A stretch of DNA of 45,205 nucleotides from an uncultured Chitinophagaceae bacterium (GCA_903904335.1 CAIVCF010000100.1:1-45205), one strand, 5' to 3'; shown: positions 1 to 9,507, counted from the stretch's first letter. The notes: a model not told the origin generated them from the letters alone. A program made the numbers and translations.

Positions 1-91
1 AAAGAGCTATACATCGTAAACTTTTACCCTGTGAAAGATATTGACCAATCAATTCCCTTTCATCGATACTTAACCTTTGATATTTATTCAT
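1..91 (-). CDS. IS30-type transposase, N-terminal fragment (runs off left edge)
   Basis: Reading the minus strand from the ATG at 91-89 gives 30 codons with no stop before the window edge. The peptide begins MNKYQRLSIDERELIGQYL and continues with SQGKSLRCIAL. This matches the usual start of IS30-family transposases: a short 'RLs.eER..I' lead followed by a helix-turn-helix 'L..G.Sl..IA'. The DDE catalytic core would lie outside the window, so it cannot be judged whether the gene is intact. Only 53 bases separate its start codon from the stop of the neighbouring IS4-type transposase. That stretch contains ctgttgcattagaaacttga (116-135), which could be the IS30 end. The family call rests on 30 residues. 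Confidence 0.6.
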   Translation of the reverse strand, partial: MNKYQRLSIDERELIGQYLSQGKSLRCIAL

Positions 92-144
92 TACAACAAT
101 TTAACTTAGTTAAACTGTTGCATTAGAAACTTGAAGCTGAGATA

Positions 145-1314
145 TTAATCGAAGATATTCAATTGGTTACGATTTAGCTCTTTGAAATTTTGTTGTATTG
201 GGTTTGCAAAAAGCTCCTTAATTGGTACTTTGTCAAATACAGAAATGCTTATTACTTGTAGCATTTCATATAGGGAATTTTTCAGGTTAAATTTCTTCTT
301 AGCAATGGCTACAATGATGTAAACTGAAATGGCAATCCATATTTGAACTCTTACTGCGTTTTCGCTGGTACCCCAGAATGTTTTGATTTTTAAGTTTTGT
401 TTGATCCACTTAAAAAACAATTCAATTTTCCATCGGTGTTTGTAAAGCTTTGCAATTTCGGTTGCTTCTAAATCCAGATTGTTTGTCAGAAACACAAGTA
501 CTCGATCATGTTCAGCATCATAGTATTTTATTCGCCTGATTTTACTAGGATAGTTCTTAGAAGCGTAATGTCCCAGGACTTTTATTAATTGATCAGCAAG
601 AATACCAACAGAAAGGTTTTTCTTATTTGATTTGACACATTTAAAATGCATATTATCCTTTGCTCTAATCACAAAAAAAGCTTTAGAAGTTTGGATTCGA
701 TAGAGCCGTTCATAATCGATGTAACCCCTATCCAGTATGTAAAAGCTGTCAATCTGATAAGAAATGGTATCTAGAATATTTACTTCATGAATAGCAGCAG
801 GAGTGATTTGAATAAACTCCGGAATAGCCGATCTTAAATCGAGTTGAACATGAAGTTTTATACCTGCTTTTGTCGATCTGAAATTTGCCCATTGAAAAAG
901 AGAGAGACACATGTCAATAGTCGAAGCGTCAATTGCAAACACCGGATTATCAATGGAGAGTTCAAGATCCTTTTCACCGGCATATAATGATTGGGCTTCT
1001 TTAATTAAGACCCAAGCAAAGTCAGCGAAAATTCTCCAGTCTCTATTTTCATTGGCAGTTGATAATGTACTTTTTGCAATTGCATCACCAATGCCAATGT
1101 GATACAATTTATTCGAATTGGCTTTTAAACAAAGAATAGTATCTGACAAACTTTCTCGGTGTGTAAGTTGGCCAAAAACCATACAGAGATATTGACGCCA
1201 ACAAGTAAAATGCTTGGTTTTATAATCACCATTGTACCTTTTAACACAGGTTTTAAAACTAGTTGGTGAAATGACCGAAATAAGCTGTGAGAACAAATAA
1301 CTACCTTGATTCAT
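145..1314 (-). mobile_element. IS4-family transposase (insertion sequence)
   Basis: This is a 389-residue DDE transposase, about full length for the family. Visible features are the first catalytic Asp region (FAIDASTIDM), the second Asp in YILDRGYID, and near the C terminus the IS4 signature Y-(2)-R-(3)-E-(6)-K, seen as YKHRWKIELFFKWIK. The enzyme would excise and insert its own element by cut-and-paste. No frameshift or internal stop is present, so it may be active. Terminal inverted repeats could not be fixed with confidence: the right end should lie between 1315 and about 1440, and the left end must lie within a few tens of bases of the stop codon, beside the IS30 fragment. It lies directly upstream of the ECF sigma gene and points away from it. 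Confidence 0.9.
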
Positions 1315-1438
1315 ATAAATTGATTATCAAGGTGTTATATTAAGACAAAATCACAAACTTTTCAAATCGTGTTAGGCCCAAAAATACCTGAAACCCAATA
1401 CAGACAAGACTTTCAAAGAACTTATATTTACAACATCA

Positions 1439-1450
1439 AAACACTAGTGT
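1439..1450. repeat. Perfect 12-bp palindrome upstream of the sigma factor gene
   Basis: AACACTAGTGTT at 1439-1450 is a perfect palindrome. It lies in the 270-base gap (1315-1584) between the IS4 transposase and the sigma gene. The flanks ATCAA and TTGAT could extend the symmetry with a two-base bulge. It could be an operator for the sigma gene or part of the IS end. The remainder of the gap is AT-rich with no recognisable gene. Confidence 0.3.
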
Positions 1451-1584
1451 TGATAAATATATTTTTAAAACGTGCAGCTTATTGATTTTTTTATTTCTCT
1501 TTGTAATAATGGAATGATTCTATCGCAATTCTTGATTTTAATTAAGCAATTTTAGAAATTATTCAAAACCCTTATAACGACTGG

Positions 1585-2169
1585 ATGCTTGCTAAAGAAG
1601 AAATATTATTCTTACAAAGGGAAATTTCTATGCACAATGATCAAAATGCCTTTGGTCAGTTGTATGTTGCGTATATGCCTAATTTGATACAATTTGCTCA
1701 GTCAATACTGAAAAACAAGGAACTGGCGGAAGATGTGGTTTCAGATGTATTTATGAAAGTATGGCAAAACAGAAGTAACCTGATAAACATAGATAATTTC
1801 AAGCTCTACTTATATATCAGCACTAAAAACACCTCCTTCAACTATTTATCACGCCATTTCAGAAAAGATGTCATTTCCCTGGATGATATGAGTTTATCTA
1901 TTGGCAACATTTCTTATAATCCTGAAGAGATGCTGATTACCTCAGAGGTGATCAACAGAATCAATCTCGCAATATCGATGTTGCCGCCACGCTGTAAATT
2001 AATCTTCAAATTGGTTAAAGAAGATGGGCTAAAATATAGCGAAATAGCAAATTTGCTGAATATATCGGTTAAGACTATTGATAGTCAGATGGCTATTGCC
2101 GTAAAAAAGATAGGCAATGCCATTAACTTCGACCTGAAAAAAGAATTCAAAGCCCCTCCCAAAAAGTAA
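1585..2169 (+). CDS. ECF RNA polymerase sigma factor (sigma-70 family, FecI/RpoE-like)
   Basis: This 194-residue protein directs RNA polymerase to target promoters. The region 2 core is visible at about residues 25-90 (AEDVVSDVFMKVWQNR, then FKLYLYISTKN). Region 4 lies at about 130-180, with a helix-turn-helix around LPPRCKLIFKLVKEDGLKYSEIANLLNISVKTID broken across the loop. The length is typical of Bacteroidota ECF factors paired with FecR. The ATG at 1585 places region 2 at the usual distance from the N terminus. The next gene, 72 bases on, is its FecR-type anti-sigma factor, and a SusC with an STN domain follows. By family knowledge the three form a trans-envelope switch that turns on the adjacent uptake genes when substrate is bound. 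Confidence 0.93.
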   Translation: MLAKEEILFLQREISMHNDQNAFGQLYVAYMPNLIQFAQSILKNKELAEDVVSDVFMKVWQNRSNLINIDNFKLYLYISTKNTSFNYLSRHFRKDVISLDDMSLSIGNISYNPEEMLITSEVINRINLAISMLPPRCKLIFKLVKEDGLKYSEIANLLNISVKTIDSQMAIAVKKIGNAINFDLKKEFKAPPKK

Positions 2170-2241
2170 GTAAACAGCCACGAAAAATAATTTTCATTCC
2201 CTTTAGTAGATTCATTCAAATTCTGTGTCCTTAGCTCAATT

Positions 2242-3390
2242 ATGGAAAATAATGGAACAGATAGATTATGGGAACTAATGTCTCGCAAGCTTTCAAAAGA
2301 GATATTGGAATCCGAATTGCAAGAACTGGAGCTGCTCTTAAAGCAGCAGCCACAACAGGCGTATTCATTAGAAATAATGGAAGATTTATGGAAATCACGG
2401 CCTTCACAAGACCGTCAATATGCCGAATATAAATACCAGGAGCTTTCTTTAAGAATGCAAAAGGAAGGATTGATCCCCGAGAATCAGGAAGAAGGGCAAG
2501 AGCATATGATCAAAGGGATCGACCAAAATGAAAAAAGATATTTTCATAAGATCAACATTAAAAAGCTTATACCTTTAAGTGCCTTCGTTTTGGCTATTGC
2601 GGCTTTATTTATCTTCCTGTTTAATATCACTAATATTCAGTTACCCTCCAGTTCCCCTGCGAAAACAAGCGAGATCACTACAAAGAATGGCAGCAAAACA
2701 AATCTTGTATTACCTGACGGGACAAAAGTATGGCTCAATGCCGGCAGTAAATTATCTTATAACAGCGACATCTTCGGCATTGAATTAAGAGAGGTCTCGT
2801 TAGTGGGGGAGGCTTTTTTTGATGTAACAAAGAACCCTGAAAAGCCTTTTGTGATTCATACACAGAAAATGGACATTAAAGTTTTGGGTACGGCTTTCAA
2901 TGTAAGGTGTTATCCTAATGAGAAAAAAACAGAAACGAGTTTGATAAGGGGAAGGATAGAAGTAACCTTAAAAGACAGACCCAAAGAAAAAATATACCTG
3001 AATCCGAATGAAAAGCTGACTTTATTAAATGGGAATATTGTTCCGGCTGAACTGGCAAGCATAAAAAAGGTAAAGCACAATACTGAGTTGACAGAGCCTT
3101 TAGTAACTATTGGTCATATTACACATAAATTAACTGACAGCACCACTATCATTGAAACTTCATGGATAGAAAACAAACTTGAATTCAGGGGCGAAACTTT
3201 TGAAGATGTTGCTTTCAAAATGGAAAAATGGTATGGTGTAAAAATTAATATACAGGATGAACGCCTTAAACAGGAACATTTAACAGGGTCTTTCGAAACT
3301 GAAACTGTTGATCAGGCATTGTCAGCATTACAATACACCACCAAATTCAATTTCACTATCAATAAAAACACAATTACAATCACCAAATAA
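2242..3390 (+). CDS. FecR-family anti-sigma factor
   Basis: This 382-residue inner-membrane regulator has a cytoplasmic N-terminal part (about 1-105) that would hold the sigma factor. One membrane helix follows at about 110-130 (LIPLSAFVLAIAALFIFLF). The FecR periplasmic domain is at about 140-240 (TKNGSKTNLVLPDGTKVWLN, VGEAFFDVTKNPEKPFVIHT, VLGTAFNVRCY). A C-terminal DUF4974-like domain lies at about 310-380 (LEFRGETFEDVAFKMEKWYGV, LTGSFETETVDQALSALQ). This architecture is standard for Bacteroidota PULs. The periplasmic part is expected to contact the STN domain of the SusC encoded next. Repression of the upstream sigma factor is inferred from family and position. Confidence 0.93.
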   Translation: MENNGTDRLWELMSRKLSKEILESELQELELLLKQQPQQAYSLEIMEDLWKSRPSQDRQYAEYKYQELSLRMQKEGLIPENQEEGQEHMIKGIDQNEKRYFHKINIKKLIPLSAFVLAIAALFIFLFNITNIQLPSSSPAKTSEITTKNGSKTNLVLPDGTKVWLNAGSKLSYNSDIFGIELREVSLVGEAFFDVTKNPEKPFVIHTQKMDIKVLGTAFNVRCYPNEKKTETSLIRGRIEVTLKDRPKEKIYLNPNEKLTLLNGNIVPAELASIKKVKHNTELTEPLVTIGHITHKLTDSTTIIETSWIENKLEFRGETFEDVAFKMEKWYGVKINIQDERLKQEHLTGSFETETVDQALSALQYTTKFNFTINKNTITITK

Positions 3391-3438
3391 AACTGTGCAT
3401 GAAAAAATAACAAAACCAACTAACGATGCTAAAAAAAA

Positions 3439-3462
3439 CGGGAAATGAGCAAACATTTCCCG
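3439..3462. other. Perfect 9-bp hairpin between fecR and susC
   Basis: CGGGAAATG (3439-3447) pairs with CATTTCCCG (3454-3462) around a six-base loop. A run of eight A precedes it and no T-run follows on the + strand. As a terminator it would therefore work for minus-strand transcripts, of which none are evident here. In the + strand transcript it sits 83 bases upstream of the likely susC ATG. It could be a 5'-UTR stabilising or attenuating structure that separates susC expression from sigma/anti-sigma expression. Confidence 0.5.
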
Positions 3463-3545
3463 CCAAGGATTAATTGAAAAACTACTATGAACCCGACCAA
3501 GGAATTCAAGTTTTTCTTATTTACTTAACCTTAGATAATAAAAGT

Positions 3546-6500
3546 ATGAAAAAAACTAAACCTGAGAGTGCATTTAACAATTCGGGCATTCTTAAAGTCT
3601 TGCTGTTTATGAAACTAACCGTTGCCATACTTCTCATTTCGCTTGTACAAGTCTCCGCGAAAGGATTGGCCCAATCAAAAGTTAGCCTTAAATTAAATTC
3701 TGTAGAACTTAAAAAAGTTTTGATTCAAATTGAGAAAAAAAGCAGTTATCGTTTCCTTTATAACGATGATGCCATCTCATTAACAAATCCCAAAGTGGAT
3801 ATTAATGTAGAGAACATGCTGGTAACAGATGTTTTAAACTCAATTTTTGCCGGCACAAATCTTACTTATAAAGAATTGGGGCACAAACTGATCGTATTGT
3901 CTGCAAAAGACAACCTTATTGCTGATATCAAAATCATAGGTAGGGTATTAGGATCTAATGGCGAAGCCGTTCCCGGAGCAACAATTAGAGTGAAAGGAAC
4001 AACTGTTGTTACATCAGCCGATGTAAATGGTTATTATTCTATCGTTGCCCCTGATAATGCAACATTGGTTATTTCATCAGTTGGCTTTGATCAGAAAGAA
4101 ATCGCTATCGGCGGTAAAAAAGAAATAAATGTATCATTAAAAGAATCCGAAAAGGTGTTGGATCAGGTAGTGGTGATAGGTTATGGTACAGCTAATAAAA
4201 GAGATCTGACAGGCTCAATTGTTAAAGTATCAGGCAAAGAAGTGGCTGACAGACCCAATACAAATCCTATTGCTTCTTTACAAGGTAAAGTTGCAGGCTT
4301 GTATGTAGTGAATAATGGTGATCCCGGAGCAGCTCCAGATATTCGTATTCGTGGAACAGTAAGTATCGGGCAAGTACATCCTTTGTATGTAGTTGATGGT
4401 ATTTTCAATGATAATATAGATTACTTAAATCCAAATGATATTGAATCAATAGAAGTGTTGAAAGATCCTTCTTCATTGGCGATCTTTGGAGTGAAAGGTG
4501 CTACCGGTGTAATCGCAATAACAACTAAAAAAGCAAAAGTTGGACAAACAACAATCAACTTTAATACCTCATACGGATTTAAGAAATTAGTGGATAAAAT
4601 TAAACTGGCAAATGCTTCTCAGTTCAGCACATTGTTTGCTGAAGAAAATGCCAATAATAATGTATCTACTCCTGATTATTCTGCATTAACTGCCAATACA
4701 GATTGGATCGATGCTGTAACAAGAGTGGGTAATTTCAGTAATACGGGTTTAAGTATTTCTGGAAGTACTGAAAAAAATAAATTCAATTTTGGAGCAAGTT
4801 ATATTTCTGATCAGGGAATTGTGAAAAATCAGGAATTGTCTAAAATCATTCTTTCTTTGAGTGATGAATTCAAGGTTAGCAAAGGCATTAAGTTGGGTGT
4901 TAATTTTAATACTGCCAGAACGCATAATCCTTATGATGCAACATGGGTATTAAACTCCGCCAGACAAGTAATGCCTCAAGTGTCTGCTTTACCTCAAACA
5001 TTTACAGTTGCTGATCCATACACAGGCGTTGTAGGGCCAAAAAGTATTTATTCCGGCTTAGATGTTGCGCTACAATCTTCAGGTGTTGTAAATCCATTAC
5101 TGCAATTACAAAACGAATGGGATAGAACAATCGATTATAATAACAGATATGTAGGAAGTGTGTATACTGATATCAATTTCTTGAAATATTTCAATTTCAG
5201 AGCAACATGGTATGGTGATGTAAGTACACAGGATAAACGTAAATATGTTCCATTGTACTATGCATTTAATCCGATGAATAACACTCCGTATTTATCTTCT
5301 TCACAAACTTCGTTTACAGAAAATGTGAATGACTGGAAGAAATTCCAACAAGATTATCTGCTTACTTTCAAAAGGGTTTTGGGTGATCATAGTATAACTG
5401 CATTAGGTGGTTTTACAACTTATTATAGCGGTAGTTTTTACAGACAAGTTTCTGTTAAACAGGGAACCGATGCTGCAAGCTTACCCATTCCTAATGATCC
5501 AAGATTCTGGTATGTAAGTTCAGGTCCTTGGGGTGTAGTAGATCCTACAGGTACCAACTCTTCACAAAGTGAATACTCCACAGTATCTGCTTTCGGCCGT
5601 ATTTTATATAATTACAAAAGCAAATATTATTTGAATGCTTCTTTACGTAATGATGCATCTTCTCAAATCCCGGTTCAAAACCGCAACCAGTTGTTTTGGG
5701 CATTAGGCGCTGCTTGGGAAATCACTAAAGAAGATTTCATGAAAGATCAAAAAGCATTTGATTATCTGAAATTAAAAGCTTCAACAGGTGTATTGGGAAA
5801 CCAAACAGCATCGATGTTAGACGGAACTCCGCTTCCTTATCCGTCTTATCCTAATTTGAATACAGGGGTCAATGCTGTATTCGGAACAAATCTTTTTGCT
5901 GCTGCTCAACAGTCATATATTGCCAACCCTAATTTGAAATGGGAAAATGTAAATGCTTCTGAGATCGGAATTGAGGGTAATGCATTCAATAACCGTTTGC
6001 ATTTTGAGTTTAACTATTACAGTAAAATAACCAACAATTTGATGACTTATGTTGACAGATCAGCGATCGGTTTACAGAATGAATTGATCAATGGTGGCAG
6101 TTTAAAGAACTGGGGTGAAGAACTTTCCGCAACATGGAACCAAAAAATAAATAAAGACTTTTCATTATCATTTGGCGGTAACATCACTTTCATGAAGAAC
6201 CAAGTGGTTAGTTTGGCAAGCGATCTTCCAAATGGGTTCTTGAGCAGACAATTCATGAACAATGGTAGTGCTGAAAGTAGAACAATGGTTGGTCAGCCAA
6301 TCGGTTCTTTCTTTGGATACACAGTAGCCGGTTTATATCAATCTTATGCTGATATCTTAGGATCACCTGTTGCTTCTTCAATAGGATCATACAGACCCGG
6401 AGATTTTAAATTCAAAGACATTGCCGGTCCCGGTGGTACAGGCCCTGATGGACAAATTACCGCCGATGACAGATCTGTTATTGGTAATCCAACACCCAAG

Positions 6501-6980
6501 TTTATGTACGGAGGTACAATCAACCTTACATACAAGAGATTTGCCTTAGGTATTGATGTTGGTGGTGTTTATGGTAACAGCATTTTCAGAACATGGGGAT
6601 CTCTGGAATCTCCTTTCCAAAGAGTAAACTATGCTGCATTTAAAATGAACAGATGGCATGGTGCAGGAACTTCAAATTGGGAACCGATTATCAGTCAGGG
6701 AGACAGAATCAATTATAATGGATCTACCTATAATATTGAAGATGGTAGTTATTTCAGAATTAGAAATGTACAATTAGGTTACACACTTGATCCAAAGCTG
6801 TTGGCGAAGTGTAAAATAACAAATCTGAGATTATTTGCCAACATTCAGAACCTAAAGACATGGAAAAACAATAATGGCTATAGCCCTGAATATGGTGGTG
6901 ATGCTACTGCATTCGGATATGATAATGGAGGTGGTGCCATTCCAATGGTTACAACTTTCGGTCTGAACGTAACATTTTAA
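3546..6980 (+). CDS. SusC/RagA-family TonB-linked outer-membrane porin with STN domain
   Basis: This is the outer-membrane importer for oligosaccharides captured by SusD, energised through TonB. The ATG at 3546 (MKKTKPE) is preferred over the in-frame TTG at 3474; it gives 1144 residues and puts the hydrophobic signal segment (LLFMKLTVAILLISLVQVSA) about 18 residues in. Next come an STN (secretin/TonB N-terminal) domain at about 35-105, a carboxypeptidase-regulatory-like fold at about 130-200 (VLGSNGEAVPGATIRVKGT), a TonB-box/plug region beginning VVVIGYGTANKRDLTGSI, and a long beta-barrel ending in aromatic TTFGLNVTF. The STN domain is the part expected to signal to FecR. The susD gene follows after 11 bases. 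Confidence 0.96.
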   Translation: MKKTKPESAFNNSGILKVLLFMKLTVAILLISLVQVSAKGLAQSKVSLKLNSVELKKVLIQIEKKSSYRFLYNDDAISLTNPKVDINVENMLVTDVLNSIFAGTNLTYKELGHKLIVLSAKDNLIADIKIIGRVLGSNGEAVPGATIRVKGTTVVTSADVNGYYSIVAPDNATLVISSVGFDQKEIAIGGKKEINVSLKESEKVLDQVVVIGYGTANKRDLTGSIVKVSGKEVADRPNTNPIASLQGKVAGLYVVNNGDPGAAPDIRIRGTVSIGQVHPLYVVDGIFNDNIDYLNPNDIESIEVLKDPSSLAIFGVKGATGVIAITTKKAKVGQTTINFNTSYGFKKLVDKIKLANASQFSTLFAEENANNNVSTPDYSALTANTDWIDAVTRVGNFSNTGLSISGSTEKNKFNFGASYISDQGIVKNQELSKIILSLSDEFKVSKGIKLGVNFNTARTHNPYDATWVLNSARQVMPQVSALPQTFTVADPYTGVVGPKSIYSGLDVALQSSGVVNPLLQLQNEWDRTIDYNNRYVGSVYTDINFLKYFNFRATWYGDVSTQDKRKYVPLYYAFNPMNNTPYLSSSQTSFTENVNDWKKFQQDYLLTFKRVLGDHSITALGGFTTYYSGSFYRQVSVKQGTDAASLPIPNDPRFWYVSSGPWGVVDPTGTNSSQSEYSTVSAFGRILYNYKSKYYLNASLRNDASSQIPVQNRNQLFWALGAAWEITKEDFMKDQKAFDYLKLKASTGVLGNQTASMLDGTPLPYPSYPNLNTGVNAVFGTNLFAAAQQSYIANPNLKWENVNASEIGIEGNAFNNRLHFEFNYYSKITNNLMTYVDRSAIGLQNELINGGSLKNWGEELSATWNQKINKDFSLSFGGNITFMKNQVVSLASDLPNGFLSRQFMNNGSAESRTMVGQPIGSFFGYTVAGLYQSYADILGSPVASSIGSYRPGDFKFKDIAGPGGTGPDGQITADDRSVIGNPTPKFMYGGTINLTYKRFALGIDVGGVYGNSIFRTWGSLESPFQRVNYAAFKMNRWHGAGTSNWEPIISQGDRINYNGSTYNIEDGSYFRIRNVQLGYTLDPKLLAKCKITNLRLFANIQNLKTWKNNNGYSPEYGGDATAFGYDNGGGAIPMVTTFGLNVTF

Positions 6981-6991
6981 TAATATTCTAA

Positions 6992-8587
6992 ATGAACCAT
7001 TATATGAAAAAAAATATTAAAATAATCGGGGGCCTGCTTTTATCGGCTACCTTATTTCTAACAATTTCAGGCTGCAGTAAATTTCTTGACAGACAGCCAT
7101 TAACTGCAACACTTAATGACTTAAATCAAGGGGCATTAGAATCTCAAAGTTTAGGCTTATACAATGCGTTAAGAAATGGCGCGAATTCCAGCTTGCCTTG
7201 GTTGGATTTTAACAGTATCAGAGATGATGATGCTCAAAAAGGAAGCAGCACTACAGATGGTGCAGAAATCAATACTGAGTTTGAAACATTTCAATATACC
7301 AAAGATGATTGGGCAACCGATTGGTATTGGAGCGATCATTACAATATGCTTAATCTATGTAATAAAGAATTGCATTGGGCAGATTCATTAAAAGTAACTG
7401 ATCCTGCATCTTTAAGAAATATAGGCGAAGCGCATTTCTTTAGAGCGTATGCATTTTTCGATTTGGTAAAAGCGTATGGCCAGGTTCCATTGATTAACTT
7501 TTATTATACAAATGCTGCAGATGGTATTAAACCAAAAGCATCCATTGCAGCTTTATATGCTCAAATTGATAATGATTTAGATTCAGCGTCAAAATTATTA
7601 CCATTAAATTGGGTAGTAGGAGGAACAAACAGATATCCCGGAAGATTAACCAGCGGTGCTGCCAATACTTTGTGGGCTCAAACTTATTTGTTCAGAGGAC
7701 AATGGGCTAAGGTAGTTGCACTTTGTAATACAGTGATCAGCTCAGGACAATATACATTGGATCCAAGCTTCACAGATATTTGGAAAGATGGATTGAATGG
7801 AGCCGGTAAAAACGGACCTGAATCAATCTTTGAAATGCAGGCTACTTGCGGCGCCAACGGAACGAATGATAATGGAGCCGACGGTTGGGGTACTTCTCAG
7901 AATGTAAGACAAGGTGGTGCCACTGTTGCATGGAATTTAGGTTGGGGATGGAATGTTCCAACAAAAGTGCTGCAAAATGCTTGGGATTCTACAGATCCAA
8001 GAAAATCAATGACCATCTTATATTCAGGCCAATCTGATGGCGGACCTTCAACTGGAGGTTATGGTGCAACACTTCCTCCTTATGCTCCGGGATCAGGACT
8101 TGACCAGCCTTATTGGAATAAAAAAGTGTACTCTGATCCTGCAATGCGCCAATACACCGGAAAAATAAATAGTAATGGCGGTGCAGATTGGATCAATCAC
8201 AGAATTTTACGTTATGCTGATGTGATTTTAATGTTGGCAGAAGCTTCTAATGAATTAGGTGATGGTGCAACAGCTGCTAAAAACTTAGAATTAGTAAGGA
8301 ATAGGGCAAGTGGTAATTTAGGTGCAGGTCGTACAATTTTACCTACTATTGCTTTTGTTAGCCAAGCTCAAATGAGAACTGCAATCAAGAATGAAAGAAG
8401 ATGGGAATTTGCAATGGAAGGTTACCGATTCTATGATTTAGTAAGATGGACACCTGCAACTGATGGTATTGATGCACCTAATGCATTGGGTGGATTAGGA
8501 TATACACCTAAAAATGCTTTGTATCCAATACCTCAACCAGCCATCAACTTATCTGGAGGAGTATTAGTACAAAATCCCAATTACTAA
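6992..8587 (+). CDS. SusD/RagB-family nutrient-binding outer-membrane lipoprotein
   Basis: This surface lipoprotein of about 527-531 residues sits over the SusC barrel as a lid and binds glycan. Starts at 6992 or 7004 are both possible; the second (MKKNIKIIGG) fits a signal peptide better. The lipobox is ISGC, with the acylated Cys at residue 24 from the 7004 start. SusD hallmarks include GEAHFFRAYAFFDLVKAYGQ in the TPR-like region, RYADVILMLAEASNELG, and the C-terminal ERRWEFAMEGYRFYDLVRW. Directly downstream of susC, it forms the binding/import pair of the locus. Which glycan it binds cannot be read from its sequence. Confidence 0.96.
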   Translation: MNHYMKKNIKIIGGLLLSATLFLTISGCSKFLDRQPLTATLNDLNQGALESQSLGLYNALRNGANSSLPWLDFNSIRDDDAQKGSSTTDGAEINTEFETFQYTKDDWATDWYWSDHYNMLNLCNKELHWADSLKVTDPASLRNIGEAHFFRAYAFFDLVKAYGQVPLINFYYTNAADGIKPKASIAALYAQIDNDLDSASKLLPLNWVVGGTNRYPGRLTSGAANTLWAQTYLFRGQWAKVVALCNTVISSGQYTLDPSFTDIWKDGLNGAGKNGPESIFEMQATCGANGTNDNGADGWGTSQNVRQGGATVAWNLGWGWNVPTKVLQNAWDSTDPRKSMTILYSGQSDGGPSTGGYGATLPPYAPGSGLDQPYWNKKVYSDPAMRQYTGKINSNGGADWINHRILRYADVILMLAEASNELGDGATAAKNLELVRNRASGNLGAGRTILPTIAFVSQAQMRTAIKNERRWEFAMEGYRFYDLVRWTPATDGIDAPNALGGLGYTPKNALYPIPQPAINLSGGVLVQNPNY

Positions 8588-8597
8588 AATAAAATAT

Positions 8598-8627
8598 TCT
8601 TTGCCCGTTTCTGATAGCGGGCAAAGA
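8598..8627 (+). terminator. Intergenic 10-bp hairpin between susD and the LamG lipoprotein gene
   Basis: TCTTTGCCCG (8598-8607) pairs perfectly with CGGGCAAAGA (8618-8627) around a ten-base loop. Only three T follow before A-rich sequence, so it is a weak intrinsic terminator at best. It probably lowers transcription into, or protects mRNA upstream of, the lipoprotein gene, giving more susCD than lamG message. That role is inference. Confidence 0.55.
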
Positions 8628-8661
8628 TTTAAAAATTTATTTTCACAATAAAAAAAATATC

Positions 8662-9507
8662 ATGAATATCTATAACTCACTTAAATCAGTCCTTACCTTA
8701 TTGGTTTTGGGCATGATAATAACCAGTTGCCAAAAGCTTGACAGGCCTGCATTAGGTAACTATCCGCAAGATGCTAATGTTCCCGGCGGACCTTTAAAAT
8801 TTTATGCTGCATTTGATGGCACTACTTCAAATCCATTAATGAACGCAGTGGATAGTATCAGAGCCGATTTTCCTGCCAGTAACCCTTTAACTTCAATAAC
8901 GGGGATTTCCGGGCATGCAGTTCAGGGCGATGGTACTAAGCATATCCAATATGCTAACGCCAATGATTTTATTGCAACGGCCAGCAGTTTTTCACTTTCT
9001 TTCTGGGAAAAACGAAATGGCTCACCTAAGGCTAATTCAGCCTTCTTCTGTCATTTTGCATCATCTAATGGATACTGGACCGGTGGATCTGCAATGTTTG
9101 GATTATTTGATTGGGCATCTGTAAATACACCGGATTCTGCTGCATTAAAAGTGGATTGTATTGATGTTAATGGTAATGATAATTGGTTCCAATGGATTGG
9201 TAGTACAGCAGTAAAAGGTATTCAGGATAATAACTGGCATCATCTTGTTTTTATTTATGATGCTACTACATCTGTAATGACCTTGTATGTAGATGGTAAA
9301 GCAAATCCAAATACACAAGCATGGACCGGTCACGGAGCTATTAATATGGATGCAAGTAAGATCACAGGATTTGATGTTGGTGGATGTAGAAACACTCCTA
9401 ACATGGGTTGGGGACAAGATTGGGATGGTGGTTTAGATCAATTTAGATTATACAGTAAAGCTCTTTCTGCAGCTGAAGTTGCAGCCTTATATACCGGAAA
9501 GCAATAA
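8662..9507 (+). CDS. LamG/concanavalin-A-like surface lipoprotein (probable glycan-binding protein)
   Basis: This 281-residue lipoprotein has a signal peptide ending in the lipobox TSC (Cys23). From about residue 45 it has a single jelly-roll domain of the LamG/concanavalin-A type: LKFYAAFDGT, SFSLSFWEKRNG, NNWHHLVFIYDATTSVMTLYVDGK and a closing GLDQFRLYSKALSAAEVAALY. These are the regular landmarks of LamG_3-type domains. It stands where SusE/SusF-like surface glycan-binding proteins usually stand, right after susD, so a substrate-binding role is likely. No catalytic residues are recognised. The gene is followed by a strong terminator, so it probably closes the susCD transcript. Confidence 0.85.
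   Translation: MNIYNSLKSVLTLLVLGMIITSCQKLDRPALGNYPQDANVPGGPLKFYAAFDGTTSNPLMNAVDSIRADFPASNPLTSITGISGHAVQGDGTKHIQYANANDFIATASSFSLSFWEKRNGSPKANSAFFCHFASSNGYWTGGSAMFGLFDWASVNTPDSAALKVDCIDVNGNDNWFQWIGSTAVKGIQDNNWHHLVFIYDATTSVMTLYVDGKANPNTQAWTGHGAINMDASKITGFDVGGCRNTPNMGWGQDWDGGLDQFRLYSKALSAAEVAALYTGKQ

Noticed and set aside
1350-1440. Attempt to pair the IS4 right end (around gtgttaggcccaaaaa) with the left flank near 121-144
   Set aside because: Only scattered matches are found, not good enough to call terminal inverted repeats by eye.
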